50,116 nt of DNA, taken from positions 1-50,116 of the forward strand of contig JAFQLH010000025.1 in assembly GCA_017396665.1 (NCBI GenBank). Direction: 5' to 3'. The position numbers and the translations under genes are program-made. Positions within the stretch are counted from its first letter, which is position 1, and the number at the start of each line of letters is the position of its first letter. The stretch comes from Oscillospiraceae bacterium (GTDB lineage: Bacteria; Bacillota; Clostridia; Oscillospirales; Ruminococcaceae). This document shows, piece after piece, positions 1 to 7,684 of this stretch. Below the pieces are notes generated by a model. It made no database searches, was not told the DNA's origin, and saw only the letters and a program-made list of their open reading frames with translations.

Positions 1-2
1 AA

Positions 3-119
3 AACCGTTGTGTTATGGTGCAGGTGCAATGTGAAGCACAGGTGGATTATACACCGTCATCTATTGCAGGATTTCTGGAGCTTATCAATGCAAAAGAAGA
101 GTGGATAGTTGAGAATTGA
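3..119 (+). CDS. C-terminal end of an unidentified protein (partial)
   Basis: An open frame enters from the left edge and stops with TGA at 117-119, giving a 38-residue tail that ends in LINAKEEWIVEN. It lies 13 bases before the start of the TadE-like gene, whose ribosome binding site AAGGAGG directly follows the stop, so the two are probably co-transcribed. No motif identifies it; by position it may belong to the same pilus/secretion locus. The start and most of the gene are outside the window. Confidence 0.6.
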   Translation, partial: NRCVMVQVQCEAQVDYTPSSIAGFLELINAKEEWIVEN

Positions 120-132
120 CAAGGAGGAACAC

Positions 133-810
133 ATGAAGAAGCTAAAAGCAATATATACCGTTGAAGCAACGCTTACCGTGCCGATGTTTATCATAGCGGT
201 GCTTTCGCTTTCGCTCGTGTTCAAGCTGTTCGGGACGTTTTCGTATGGTGAGTCGGTTGTTACACTTACGGCAGAACAGCTGAGCGATAAAATAGCTGTC
301 TACTCCTCGCTTGGTCTTAACGAGCTACTGTATAACTCGCTTGAAAGGGAGGATGACGGCATATTGCCCGATACAAGCGATGCGGATGAATTTTATAATA
401 TGCTTACGGCTGACTATAGGATGAACAGCTGGAACAAGCAGTATCCTGATGATGAACGGTACTATGATAATTGCTATTACAGCATATACGACGAGGAATT
501 GTTCACTCTGGCGTATAACGATATGTCATCCATGTATAAAAGCTTTGAACAGAAGAGCAGACTTATGGATAAAACGGATTGCGAAGAATACCTGAGGTAT
601 ACATTCAATAAGCTGATGACGGAAGAAATGGGACTTGATGAATTTTCAGATATAAAACCCGAATGTGTCGGCGTAAGTGTTTTTACAAAGGAAGATATGG
701 TGCTTGCAACCTTCAGCCTTGAGTACATAATAGACCTGCCGTTCAGTGTCTTTGGCAGGGAATGTATTAAATCTGATGATAAAATAACAGTCCTGCTGTT
801 TACAATATGA
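133..810 (+). CDS. TadE/TadG-like membrane-anchored pseudopilin-type protein
   Basis: A 225-residue protein. The start at ATG 133 was chosen because AAGGAGG (120-126) lies 6 bases upstream; a longer reading from 109 has no such site. The N-terminus (MKKLKAIYTVEATLTVPMFI) has a short basic stretch, a TVEA motif and one hydrophobic helix, the pattern of TadE/TadG-like pseudopilins of the Flp/Tad secretion system. The rest is a hydrophilic, acidic, tyrosine-rich ectodomain without recognised motifs. A terminator hairpin follows at 817-856, so it ends its operon. The family call rests on the N-terminal helix only; it could be another type of single-pass surface protein. Confidence 0.6.
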   Translation: MKKLKAIYTVEATLTVPMFIIAVLSLSLVFKLFGTFSYGESVVTLTAEQLSDKIAVYSSLGLNELLYNSLEREDDGILPDTSDADEFYNMLTADYRMNSWNKQYPDDERYYDNCYYSIYDEELFTLAYNDMSSMYKSFEQKSRLMDKTDCEEYLRYTFNKLMTEEMGLDEFSDIKPECVGVSVFTKEDMVLATFSLEYIIDLPFSVFGRECIKSDDKITVLLFTI

Positions 811-816
811 TATAAA

Positions 817-856
817 AAGAGCGGCTGCGGAATTCTCTCCGTAGCCGCTCTTTGCT
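817..856. terminator. Intrinsic terminator after the TadE-like gene
   Basis: An inverted repeat AAAGAGCGGCTGCGGA / TCCGTAGCCGCTCTTT with a short loop follows the stop at 810. It sits between converging genes and may serve both strands. Confidence 0.75.
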
Positions 857-872
857 TTATTAAAACTACTGA

Positions 873-1844
873 CTATGTGTAGTTATATCTGTAGCCTTCT
901 TCCTCGTCGTCATAATCCTTTTTTCGGATATCACGCTCGTAGGCATCATAGATATCTGTAGTGTATGTTACACCTGCTTTTCTGCAATAATCAAGAGCCT
1001 TACGGTTATTGTGTATTGCAAACACCACTCCGTAATCGGCATCATCAAACGTGTTTCTTGTTACCTCGGTTTGCGGATATATGGTTACTCCCATCATAAG
1101 CTTGTAGCAGAATCCGAATACTGCATCACCCATACTTGTCGCTTTTACAAAAGATTCACCTACCGAAATAAGCTCCTTGTCACCGTAGAGAACTCTGTTT
1201 CCTACGGTCTTTACGGTGTTCTTGGATAGGCAAACCTCAAGGCTTGTGCAATAACTAAAGCATTCATCGGGGTATTCGCTTACGTTACAGCCTCTAAGGT
1301 CAACTCGTACAAGCTTTTCGCAGTTTTTAAACGAGCCGTAGCCAAGAGTAAGCCCGCCGATTCCCTTTATAAATCTTTCGACTCCCGACTCTGAAAAAGC
1401 GAAGTCGCCTATACTGCTGATTTTGCCAAAGTCCACCTCAGACAAAGCCTTGCAGCCGAAGAATGCACTTTCACCGATTGTCTCAGTGAACGCCAGATTT
1501 ATATCGGAAAGGCTTATACAGTTATAGAATGCGTAGCTTCCGATTTCTTTACATCTTGCTGACGTAAATTCAACCCTTCTGAGCTTTTCAAGTCCTCTGA
1601 AAACCGCATTTGAGATATGTGTGATGCCCATAGGCATTACTACCTCTTCAAGCTCCTTGCAGTCTGTCATACGGCAACCGAATGACGTGCATTTGTGACA
1701 GTTGAAGATAACCTTTCTGAGCTTTGTGCAGCCTGCGAAGCAGGCATCTGTCAGAGCTGTTACCTCAGAGCCGATTACTATTTCCTGTGCCTGCGGATTA
1801 ACCTGCACCAGACAGCCCGACTTTACAATGTAGTTGTTATTCAT
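873..1844 (-). CDS. BspA-like leucine-rich repeat (LRR_5) protein
   Basis: A 323-residue protein. The start was placed at ATG 1844 because an AGGGAG site precedes it on the minus strand; the open frame extends further upstream without a site. The sequence is a run of about 23-residue repeats of the type 'I.nsaFygC.sLs.i.l', with CTKLRKVIF, LRRVEF and CKALSEVDF as examples, typical of the LRR_5/BspA family. There is no signal peptide and no wall anchor, so it may be cytoplasmic or lack its export domain. The C-terminus is charged (KKDYDDEEEGYRY). BspA-like repeats usually bind proteins; no ligand can be inferred. It transcribes away from the CRISPR island whose first promoter begins about 95 bases from its start. 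Confidence 0.8.
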   Translation of the reverse strand: MNNNYIVKSGCLVQVNPQAQEIVIGSEVTALTDACFAGCTKLRKVIFNCHKCTSFGCRMTDCKELEEVVMPMGITHISNAVFRGLEKLRRVEFTSARCKEIGSYAFYNCISLSDINLAFTETIGESAFFGCKALSEVDFGKISSIGDFAFSESGVERFIKGIGGLTLGYGSFKNCEKLVRVDLRGCNVSEYPDECFSYCTSLEVCLSKNTVKTVGNRVLYGDKELISVGESFVKATSMGDAVFGFCYKLMMGVTIYPQTEVTRNTFDDADYGVVFAIHNNRKALDYCRKAGVTYTTDIYDAYERDIRKKDYDDEEEGYRYNYT

Positions 1845-1938
1845 TATATCACTCCCTTTGGTAGTATTATAACATATAGTATCGGAAAAAGCTCTGCACA
1901 AGCGTTCCCTTAGGGGTACGCTTTGAAAAAACGACCTG

Positions 1939-2003
1939 TTGACATCACCCTTTATGTATGTTATAATATAGCTACGCTAACCCTGTTATTTATATATTTT
2001 TGG
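1939..2003 (+). promoter_or_regulatory. Array A promoter and leader with anti-repeat
   Basis: TTGACA (1939-1944), a 17-bp spacer and TATAAT (1962-1967) give a consensus sigma-70 promoter. The leader contains AACCCTGTTATTT from 1979, nearly the reverse complement of the 3' half of the CRISPR repeat, then a T-rich stretch and GGG directly before repeat 1. Confidence 0.9.
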
Positions 2004-2209
2004 GCTTAAGACCCGTGTAAAATTACAGGGTTCTAAAACGGACAGAAAGCCCGGATAAACGTGCCAGGGGCTTAAGACCCGTGTAAAATTACAGGGTTCT
2101 AAAACTGATGCGGCATACATATTTGCCACAAGGCAGCTTAATACACGTGTAAAACTACAGGGTTCTAAAACATTCCTCCTTCATCAATTTTCCTATAAAG
2201 GGCTTAAGA
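2004..2209 (+). CRISPR. Type VI-D CRISPR array A (3 spacers)
   Basis: Three 36-nt repeats (2004-2039, 2070-2105, 2136-2171) and spacers 2040-2069, 2106-2135 and 2172 to about 2201. The repeat starts GCTTAAG, has a CCCgTGTA / TACAGGG stem with a bulged G, and ends TTCTAAAAC, like other Cas13d repeats. Repeat 3 is diverged (ATACACG). The final repeat is missing: spacer 3 runs directly into GGGCTTAAGATGACAG, the sequence that follows the terminal repeat in the other arrays, suggesting a deletion that removed the last repeat and perhaps the end of spacer 3. Confidence 0.95.
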
Positions 2210-2235
2210 TGACAGAAAACAAAATCAGGACAAAA

Positions 2236-2264
2236 AATCCCCGCTCAGAAAACGAGTGGGGATT
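2236..2264 (+). terminator. Array A terminator (AATCCCC class)
   Basis: AATCCCCGCTC (2236-2246), a 7-nt loop and GAGTGGGGATT (2254-2264) form an 11-bp stem with one G-U pair. The following tract is weak (ACTGTTTC). The next array promoter begins at 2283. Confidence 0.8.
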
Positions 2265-2282
2265 ACTGTTTCTATGCGGTGA

Positions 2283-2348
2283 TTGACATCGCTCCTCATG
2301 TGTGCTATAATGTACTTACGCTAACCCTGTTATTTATATATTTTGGGG
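2283..2348 (+). promoter_or_regulatory. Array B promoter and leader with anti-repeat
   Basis: TTGACA (2283-2288), 17-bp spacer, TATAAT (2306-2311), then a leader with AACCCTGTTATTT from 2323. The spacer sequence between the boxes (TCGCTCCTCATGTGTGC) differs from array A but matches array D. Confidence 0.9.
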
Positions 2349-2640
2349 GCTTAAGACCCGTGTAAAATTACAGGGTTCTAAAACTATACCTCCAGATTTT
2401 TGTTGAATTCATTTGCTTAAGACCCGTGTAAAATTGCAGGGTTCTAAAACCTGAGGTGTATCATTTGGTCGGTCGTCGCCGCTTAAGACCCCTGTGAAAT
2501 TGCAGGGTTCTAAAACCCTGGAGTTCCGTGTTCGTTTTCGATTATGGGCTTAAGACCCGTGTGAAGTTGCAGGGTTCTAAAACACTTTCTTCCTTCTTCA
2601 AGAAGGTCGCTTAGCTTAAGACCCCTGTGAAATTACAGGG
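2349..2640 (+). CRISPR. Type VI-D CRISPR array B (4 spacers)
   Basis: Repeats at 2349-2384, 2415-2450, 2481-2516 and 2548-2583 plus a 27-nt terminal repeat (2614-2640) that lacks the TTCTAAAAC tail. Spacers are 2385-2414, 2451-2480, 2517-2547 (31 nt) and 2584-2613. Repeat variants change the stem (CCCCTGTG...TGCAGGG, CCCGTGTG...TGCAGGG) while keeping its pairing. The terminal repeat runs into CTTAAGATGACAG. Confidence 0.95.
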
Positions 2641-2673
2641 CTTAAGATGACAGAAAACAAAATCAGGACAAAA

Positions 2674-2702
2674 AATCCCCACTCAGAAAATGAGTGGGGA
2701 TT
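2674..2702 (+). terminator. Array B terminator (AATCCCC class)
   Basis: AATCCCCACTC (2674-2684) and GAGTGGGGATT (2692-2702) pair perfectly; relative to array A the G-U pair is an A-U pair. Weak T-tract follows. Confidence 0.8.
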
Positions 2703-2720
2703 ACTGTTTCTATGAGGTGA

Positions 2721-2785
2721 TTGACATCACCCTTTATGTATGCTATAATGTACTTACGCTAACCCTGTTATTTATATATTTTGGG
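2721..2785 (+). promoter_or_regulatory. Array C promoter and leader with anti-repeat
   Basis: TTGACA (2721-2726), 17-bp spacer, TATAAT (2744-2749); AACCCTGTTATTT begins at 2761. Confidence 0.9.
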
Positions 2786-2945
2786 GCTTAAGAGCCGTGT
2801 AGAATTACAGGGTTCTAAAACACTGAGTGGGCATTTGTTCTCCTTTAAGGAAGCTTAAGACCCGTGTAAAACTACAGGGTTCTAAAACTCTTTCATTTTA
2901 AAGACCTCCTTAAATAATGCTTAAGACCCGTGTAAAATTACAGGG
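2786..2945 (+). CRISPR. Type VI-D CRISPR array C (2 spacers)
   Basis: Repeats 2786-2821 and 2853-2888 and a terminal 27-nt repeat 2919-2945. Spacers are 2822-2852 (31 nt) and 2889-2918. The leader-proximal repeat has GAGCCG instead of GACCCG, which removes one stem pair. The reverse complements of both spacers contain a Shine-Dalgarno sequence followed at normal spacing by ATG (AAAGGAGAACAAATG and AAGGAGGTCTTTAAAATG). Confidence 0.95.
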
Positions 2946-2980
2946 ATTAAGATGACAGAAAACAAAATCAGGACAAAAGA

Positions 2981-3022
2981 AAACCTTAATCAGAAAAAAT
3001 CTGATTAAGGTTTTTATTTTTT
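2981..3022 (+). terminator. Array C terminator (strong AACCTTAATCAG class)
   Basis: AAACCTTAATCAG (2981-2993), 7-nt loop, CTGATTAAGGTTT (3001-3013) and a long T-tract. This is the last array of the first cluster. Confidence 0.9.
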
Positions 3023-3128
3023 TGCAACAAATTTCATTTTCGTCCCCGTCAGAGGACGAAAGAGATGAGATTTTGAATTTGAGTTATGGTATAGTATATA
3101 TATCGAAAGAAAATTGGAGGAATGAATT

Positions 3129-3686
3129 ATGAAGAAGACTATTATCACATTATTACTCGCAGGAATGATTGGCAGCTGTTTTGCAGGCTGTGGCGACGTG
3201 AGCGAAAGCTCGTCATCATCGTCAGAGCCGAAGCAGACTCAGGCAACAAGCGTGACAAAAAAGCCTGCGGCAGAAGACCACGGAGTCAGCTCCGAGCTTG
3301 CGTACAGCAAGGCTATGGAAATGGTAGACGGAATCAACAAGCTCCGCAGGGAAAACGGCGTTCCCGAGCTTGTTGCCGATGAGAAAATGATGGAGGCTGC
3401 CGCCGTCAGAGCGCAGGAGCTTTCTGCCAAGTTCTCTCACGAAAGACCGAACGACGAGGCAGGCATCTCAATCATCTTTGAGGCAATCCCTGATGTATGG
3501 TACACTGGCGAGAACATCCAGGTTGGCACTGACAGTGCAGACTCAGCATTGTCTGAATTCAGCGACAGCGACGCTCATATGAAAACAATGCTCAGCGAGG
3601 ATTTCTCGATGGTCGGAGTCGGATATTGCGTCGATGAAAGCGGACACGGCTACTGGTGTCAGCTTTTTGCAGGCTACAAGGAGTAG
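3129..3686 (+). CDS. CAP-domain (SCP-like) lipoprotein
   Basis: A 185-residue exported protein. The N-terminus has a basic start, a hydrophobic core and a lipobox ending FAGC (cleavage before Cys20), followed by a Ser-rich linker. From about residue 60 the sequence reads as a CAP/SCP domain (INKLRRENGVPELVADEKMM, then a HERP segment resembling the conserved SHxRP, then YWCQLFAG). CAP domains occur in many secreted bacterial proteins with unclear enzymatic role. The start at ATG 3129 follows GGAGG (about 9 bases). It lies between CRISPR arrays C and D on the same strand, 75 bases before the SSB-like gene. Nothing links it to interference; it may be cargo of the same mobile segment. Confidence 0.8.
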   Translation: MKKTIITLLLAGMIGSCFAGCGDVSESSSSSSEPKQTQATSVTKKPAAEDHGVSSELAYSKAMEMVDGINKLRRENGVPELVADEKMMEAAAVRAQELSAKFSHERPNDEAGISIIFEAIPDVWYTGENIQVGTDSADSALSEFSDSDAHMKTMLSEDFSMVGVGYCVDESGHGYWCQLFAGYKE

Positions 3687-3755
3687 TCTGCAAAATCCGC
3701 TGTGATTAAGAGAAGATATTGCTAAGATTTATTTTATGGAAAGAGGTAATTTGTT

Positions 3756-4562
3756 ATGGCAAGAGAAAATTCAGTAATGCTTGTAGGAAGAATCAGTAAC
3801 CCGTCTGTCACTCATTCCGAGGAAACTGAGTCCTCGACGCTCACTTTTTCGCTGGCGGTACTCAGAAGCAACAAGAGAATCGACTATCCTAGGGTAGCGG
3901 TATACGGGGTTGAGAAATCAAAGGCATACGAGCTTTACGAACAGATGAAGAGAAAGCCGATGGCTATTGTCAAGGGCGTAATCGAAACAACCTTGTGCTC
4001 AAAAACTGTCGTATGTCCGATATGCGGAGGGAAAACCAAGGTGCCACGCCTTTTCACCCGTGTGGTTGCGACGGGTATTCCGTTTGTTCTGCGTGAGTAC
4101 TATACGCCGTCTGACTTTGCGGAGGTATCGAATAACGTAAAGCTGCTGGGGGAGGTCTGTACTCGGTTGCAGTCAAGGAATGGCTGTACATTGTATCAGC
4201 TCAATGTCGACAGGAGCTTCCGTATCGGAAATGTGCCTGACGATGAGAGACACGACCGCCCGTGGATAAAGAGCTTCGGAAGTATCGGAGAGGAGGATGC
4301 CTGGAGGCTGTCACCGGGCTCTGTTGTCTACATTTCGGGTGCTCTGCAGACAAGACATGTCGACCGCATTGTGAAATGCACAAACCCTTGCTGTGAGGGC
4401 GAAATCAAGTATCCCGAGCTGTACCATGAGGTAATCACCTCCAGGGTCGAGTATCTGCACAACTGCGATTTTGCACAGGAGGGCTATTTTGATGTGAATG
4501 ACTCTTCAGACGATTGCTTTGAGGTTTTTTCATCGCCTGAAGAGTCAGGAGCGATGTATTGA
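3756..4562 (+). CDS. Tandem OB-fold SSB-like protein with Cys motifs
   Basis: A 268-residue protein beginning MARENSVMLVGRI, an SSB-like OB-fold start. A second, similar unit starts near residue 130 (NNVKLLGEVCTRL...YQLNVDRSFRI) and contains PWIKSFG. Cys pairs CPIC (C87, C90) and CTNPCC (from C208) lie at the end of each unit and may bind zinc. This two-unit arrangement matches, from memory, the SSB-like proteins of Tn1549-type conjugative elements of Clostridia, so it suggests past transfer. It probably binds single-stranded nucleic acid. The gene lies between arrays C and D, and its TGA stop (4560-4562) lies inside the -35 box of the array D promoter. It is an accessory candidate for the CRISPR locus by position only. 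Confidence 0.65.
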   Translation: MARENSVMLVGRISNPSVTHSEETESSTLTFSLAVLRSNKRIDYPRVAVYGVEKSKAYELYEQMKRKPMAIVKGVIETTLCSKTVVCPICGGKTKVPRLFTRVVATGIPFVLREYYTPSDFAEVSNNVKLLGEVCTRLQSRNGCTLYQLNVDRSFRIGNVPDDERHDRPWIKSFGSIGEEDAWRLSPGSVVYISGALQTRHVDRIVKCTNPCCEGEIKYPELYHEVITSRVEYLHNCDFAQEGYFDVNDSSDDCFEVFSSPEESGAMY

Positions 4563-4572
4563 CATCGCTCCT
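4547..4572. repeat. Perfect 11-bp inverted repeat across the SSB-like stop codon and array D -35 box
   Basis: AGGAGCGATGT (4547-4557), loop ATTG, ACATCGCTCCT (4562-4572). The right arm is part of the array D promoter and is also present in array B, where the left arm is absent. It could attenuate the upstream transcript or be an operator for array D. Confidence 0.7.
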
Positions 4573-4622
4573 CATGTGTGCTATAATCTACTTACGCTAA
4601 CCCTGTTATTTATATATTTTAG
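4559..4622 (+). promoter_or_regulatory. Array D promoter and leader with anti-repeat
   Basis: TTGACA (4559-4564) overlaps the stop codon of the SSB-like gene; 17-bp spacer; TATAAT (4582-4587); AACCCTGTTATTT starts at 4599. Confidence 0.9.
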
Positions 4623-4715
4623 GCTTGAGAGCCGTGTAGAATTACAGGGTTCTAAAACCTTGTAGGCTCTGCTGTGAGGTAGCCCTTTGCTTGAGAGCCG
4701 TGTAAAATTACAGGG
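4623..4715 (+). CRISPR. Type VI-D CRISPR array D (1 spacer)
   Basis: One full repeat (4623-4658), one 30-nt spacer (4659-4688) and one 27-nt terminal repeat (4689-4715). Both repeats carry GCTTGAGAGCCG rather than GCTTAAGACCCG. The minimal unit still has its own promoter, leader and terminator. It lies about 200 bases before cas13d. Confidence 0.9.
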
Positions 4716-4750
4716 CTTGAGTGAACGGAAAACAAAATCAGAACAAAAAG

Positions 4751-4786
4751 AAAACCTTAATCAGAAAATACTGATTAAGGTTTTTT
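4751..4786 (+). terminator. Array D terminator (strong AACCTTAATCAG class)
   Basis: AAAACCTTAATCAG (4751-4764), 6-nt loop, CTGATTAAGGTTTT (4771-4784), T-tract. It separates array D from the cas13d promoter. Confidence 0.9.
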
Positions 4787-4819
4787 GTATATATAAGAGA
4801 TAAAGCTGTATGTGGAATA

Positions 4820-4848
4820 TTGACAATATAATTACACTATGTTATAAT
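4820..4848 (+). promoter_or_regulatory. cas13d promoter
   Basis: TTGACA (4820-4825), 17-bp spacer, TATAAT (4843-4848), 64 bases before the start codon. It is unlike the array promoters between and after the boxes and lacks the anti-repeat leader, so cas13d is transcribed from its own unit. Confidence 0.8.
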
Positions 4849-4912
4849 TTAATTGTCGCATTATACAAAATATGGTCGTGCATTGTCCTAACCCGAAAAA
4901 GGAGTGATAATA

Positions 4913-7684
4913 ATGGCAGAAAAACGATTTTCAAAAGCAAAGGCGGCGGGACTGAAGTCCTCGCTGGTTACAGATAACAGCGTCTATATGACGACATTCG
5001 GCAAGCACAACGAAGCAATCCTCGAAAAGAAGATAGAGGACGGAAGGATAACAAACATTAATAATCCGGAGAAGCTTGCCGTCAGAATTATAAACAACCC
5101 TAAAATGAGCGTCAGCGGATTAAAGGTCATGGATGCGGTTGCAGACAATCCGCTCAGTAAAAAGGCTAAGAACAAAACAGGTGATTCGGACAAGCTCAGA
5201 AGCAGCCGCTATATCGTCGGTATGGACCAGCTCCGTATAAAGGAAAAGCTTGAGGAGAAGTATTTCGGCGAGGTATTTGACAATGAAAATATCCATGTTC
5301 AGATTGCCTACAACATTCTCGATATCAAGAAGCTTCTGTCGGTTTACATAAACAACATCATCTATTCTGTGAACAATCTCCGCAGACTTGAAGTCAACGG
5401 TATGGAGCGAGAGGATGATTTCATCGGATTTCTTTATACCGACAATAAGTACCAGAGTCTTGCGGATAACTGTGCAAGATGCAGGATAAATAGAACATGT
5501 GACTATTGCCTGGCACATAAATCACCAAATTATTTGAAATGGAATAATAACGTTTGTAAGTCCACAAAGTCGTTTTTGAGTTATGCTCACTCCGTGAAAA
5601 GCTACATCGGCTATTTCAGAGATGTGTTCTATTCGGGAAGGTTTAAAACAATCAGGGGAAAGAACGGTAAAACCGAGAAAAAGGAGCTTCCGAGAGATTA
5701 TAAGGACATATACAACATCCTGAGAATCGTCGGATATATGCGCCAGTCTGTTATGCACGAGGCTGTAAAGACGGCGGATTTTCTGTTTGCACCGGTGACA
5801 GACCCTGAAATCAAGGAGCTGATTGACAGGCTGTACAGCGAAAAGGTAACCTATGCAAACAGGTCGTTCCTTAAAAACAACGAAAAGAATGTGACCTTGT
5901 TGTTTGACTATTATAACTGTGCGTCAAACAGCGACAAGGTAAAGCTTGTTCAGGACTTTTATGATTTTATTGTATGCCAGGAGCAGAAGAACCTCGGCTT
6001 TAATCTCAGAACCATAAGAGAGAATCTTCTCGAAGATGATACGCTTAAGTACATTAAGGGCAACTCCTACGATTCTGTGAGAAGCAAGCTCTACACCCTG
6101 CTTGACTTTGTTCTCTTCAAGTACTACAAGGGAACACCGCTGCAGGAGGAAATAGTAGAGAACCTCCGTGCCTGCACAAGCCAGGAAGACAAGGATATTG
6201 TGTATGAAAAGCAGGCAAAGGAAGAAAACCTGCTCAGAGAAGCCAAGCGTTTCAGCAAGGTAATTATGCCTCAGATGAAAGGCGACATTATCAAGGGAAC
6301 AGACAAGAGCAGGATTGATTCCGAATGGATTTCAGGCGTTAAGCTTGAAACAAAGGCTTCGGATTTTACAAAGATTCTTTTTGTTCTTACTATGTTCCTT
6401 GATGGCAAGGAAATCAACGAGCTTCTCAGCGGACTTCAGAACAAGCTTTCCAATATATCAAGCTTTACAAAGGTGCTTGAAGAAATGGACAAGTCCTGCA
6501 GCTTCGTAGAAAAATACAAGATGTTTGGCAGAAGCGAAACAATCTCAAGAGAGCTAAGAACCCTCAAGAGCTTTGTCAGAATGCAAAGGGAGATACCAAA
6601 GCATTCAAGGGGTGCATACATAGACGCTGTGGATATTCTGGGAATAGACAGGGCGAATACTACGCTCAGTAATATGTCTGATGATGATACCGCCGAAGAG
6701 CTTGTAGAAAAGTTCTTTATCGGCGGAAAGGATAATAACGTCAGAAACTTTATTATCAATAACGTGCTTGAGTCAAGACGCTTCCGCTATCTTGTCAGAT
6801 ATAATAATCCTAAGAGCACAAGACAGCTTGCAAAGAATAAGGATGTCGTGAAATTTGTGCTGTGCGGAATACCCGAGGCTCAGATAAACCGATATTATAC
6901 TACAGTAACCGGTGACGATGCTACCATTGTATCTCTGGAAAGACAGATTGACGAGCTTTCAAACAGAATCAGCAGGATAGATTTCAATCACTTCACATCC
7001 GTCAAGCAGAAACCGAATACCTCTGAGGAGAATATCCGCAAGGAGAGAATGAAGGCGATAATCGGGCTTTACCTGACGGTTATGTATCTCGTTATCAAGA
7101 ATCTTATGAGGGTAAATGCGAGATACTCAATCGCCGTTAATTGCTTTGAACGTGACACGCAGTACTATAACGTATTTTTCAAAAACCAGGAGGTTATAAG
7201 CGGAAAGCTTGACCCGAAGGAGCTTGCCGACAGGTTTGCCGATAACGGCTGGTCAAGAGATAACTGGAGAGATAAGGACGGCAGACAGCATTCTGTAAAG
7301 GAGTACGGAGAAAACCTCTGGGGCGCTTCCTTCGGCTTCTACCGCAATGCTATTGCGCACCACAATGTTATCGCAAAGGTCGGATATTATCTTTCCGATG
7401 AAGCAGGCGACGCAAGGATTACAAAGATAAAGTCCTACTATCAGCTTTATCATTCTGTTATGCAGAGAGTTCTCGATTATGAGCTGAGAAACCCGTCTAA
7501 TCCGGACGAGGATGTAAAGAGACGCTGTGAGTATTTCCGTCAGTGTGTATCACTTGCAAGGGAGAACGGCTCATACAGCAAGGAGCTTGTAAAGGTGCTG
7601 AATTATCCGTATTCATATAATCTTGCAAGGTACAAGAATCTTGTCAATGAAAAGACCTTCGAGGCAGACAGGTCAAAGCCTTGA
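4913..7684 (+). CDS. cas13d: Cas13d, type VI-D CRISPR RNA-guided RNase
   Basis: A 923-residue effector, a usual length for Cas13d. It processes repeats into crRNAs and cleaves target and bystander RNA through two HEPN sites. The RxxxxH motifs are visible as RQSVMH (R277-H282) and RNAIAH (R811-H816). Family segments include YMTTFG near the N-terminus, NILDIKKLLSVY, QEQKNLGFN, FLDGKEIN, RNFIINNV and YLTVMY...VNARY. Start: ATG 4913, with AAAGGAG 8 bases upstream; a GTG at 4904 is in frame but overlaps that site. An unusual feature is a Cys cluster C187-x2-C190-x5-C196-x2-C199 between the N-terminal domain and HEPN1, absent from the Cas13d proteins I recall. The TGA stop is inside the -35 box of array E. 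No cas1, cas2 or WYL gene adjoins. Confidence 0.96.
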   Translation: MAEKRFSKAKAAGLKSSLVTDNSVYMTTFGKHNEAILEKKIEDGRITNINNPEKLAVRIINNPKMSVSGLKVMDAVADNPLSKKAKNKTGDSDKLRSSRYIVGMDQLRIKEKLEEKYFGEVFDNENIHVQIAYNILDIKKLLSVYINNIIYSVNNLRRLEVNGMEREDDFIGFLYTDNKYQSLADNCARCRINRTCDYCLAHKSPNYLKWNNNVCKSTKSFLSYAHSVKSYIGYFRDVFYSGRFKTIRGKNGKTEKKELPRDYKDIYNILRIVGYMRQSVMHEAVKTADFLFAPVTDPEIKELIDRLYSEKVTYANRSFLKNNEKNVTLLFDYYNCASNSDKVKLVQDFYDFIVCQEQKNLGFNLRTIRENLLEDDTLKYIKGNSYDSVRSKLYTLLDFVLFKYYKGTPLQEEIVENLRACTSQEDKDIVYEKQAKEENLLREAKRFSKVIMPQMKGDIIKGTDKSRIDSEWISGVKLETKASDFTKILFVLTMFLDGKEINELLSGLQNKLSNISSFTKVLEEMDKSCSFVEKYKMFGRSETISRELRTLKSFVRMQREIPKHSRGAYIDAVDILGIDRANTTLSNMSDDDTAEELVEKFFIGGKDNNVRNFIINNVLESRRFRYLVRYNNPKSTRQLAKNKDVVKFVLCGIPEAQINRYYTTVTGDDATIVSLERQIDELSNRISRIDFNHFTSVKQKPNTSEENIRKERMKAIIGLYLTVMYLVIKNLMRVNARYSIAVNCFERDTQYYNVFFKNQEVISGKLDPKELADRFADNGWSRDNWRDKDGRQHSVKEYGENLWGASFGFYRNAIAHHNVIAKVGYYLSDEAGDARITKIKSYYQLYHSVMQRVLDYELRNPSNPDEDVKRRCEYFRQCVSLARENGSYSKELVKVLNYPYSYNLARYKNLVNEKTFEADRSKP

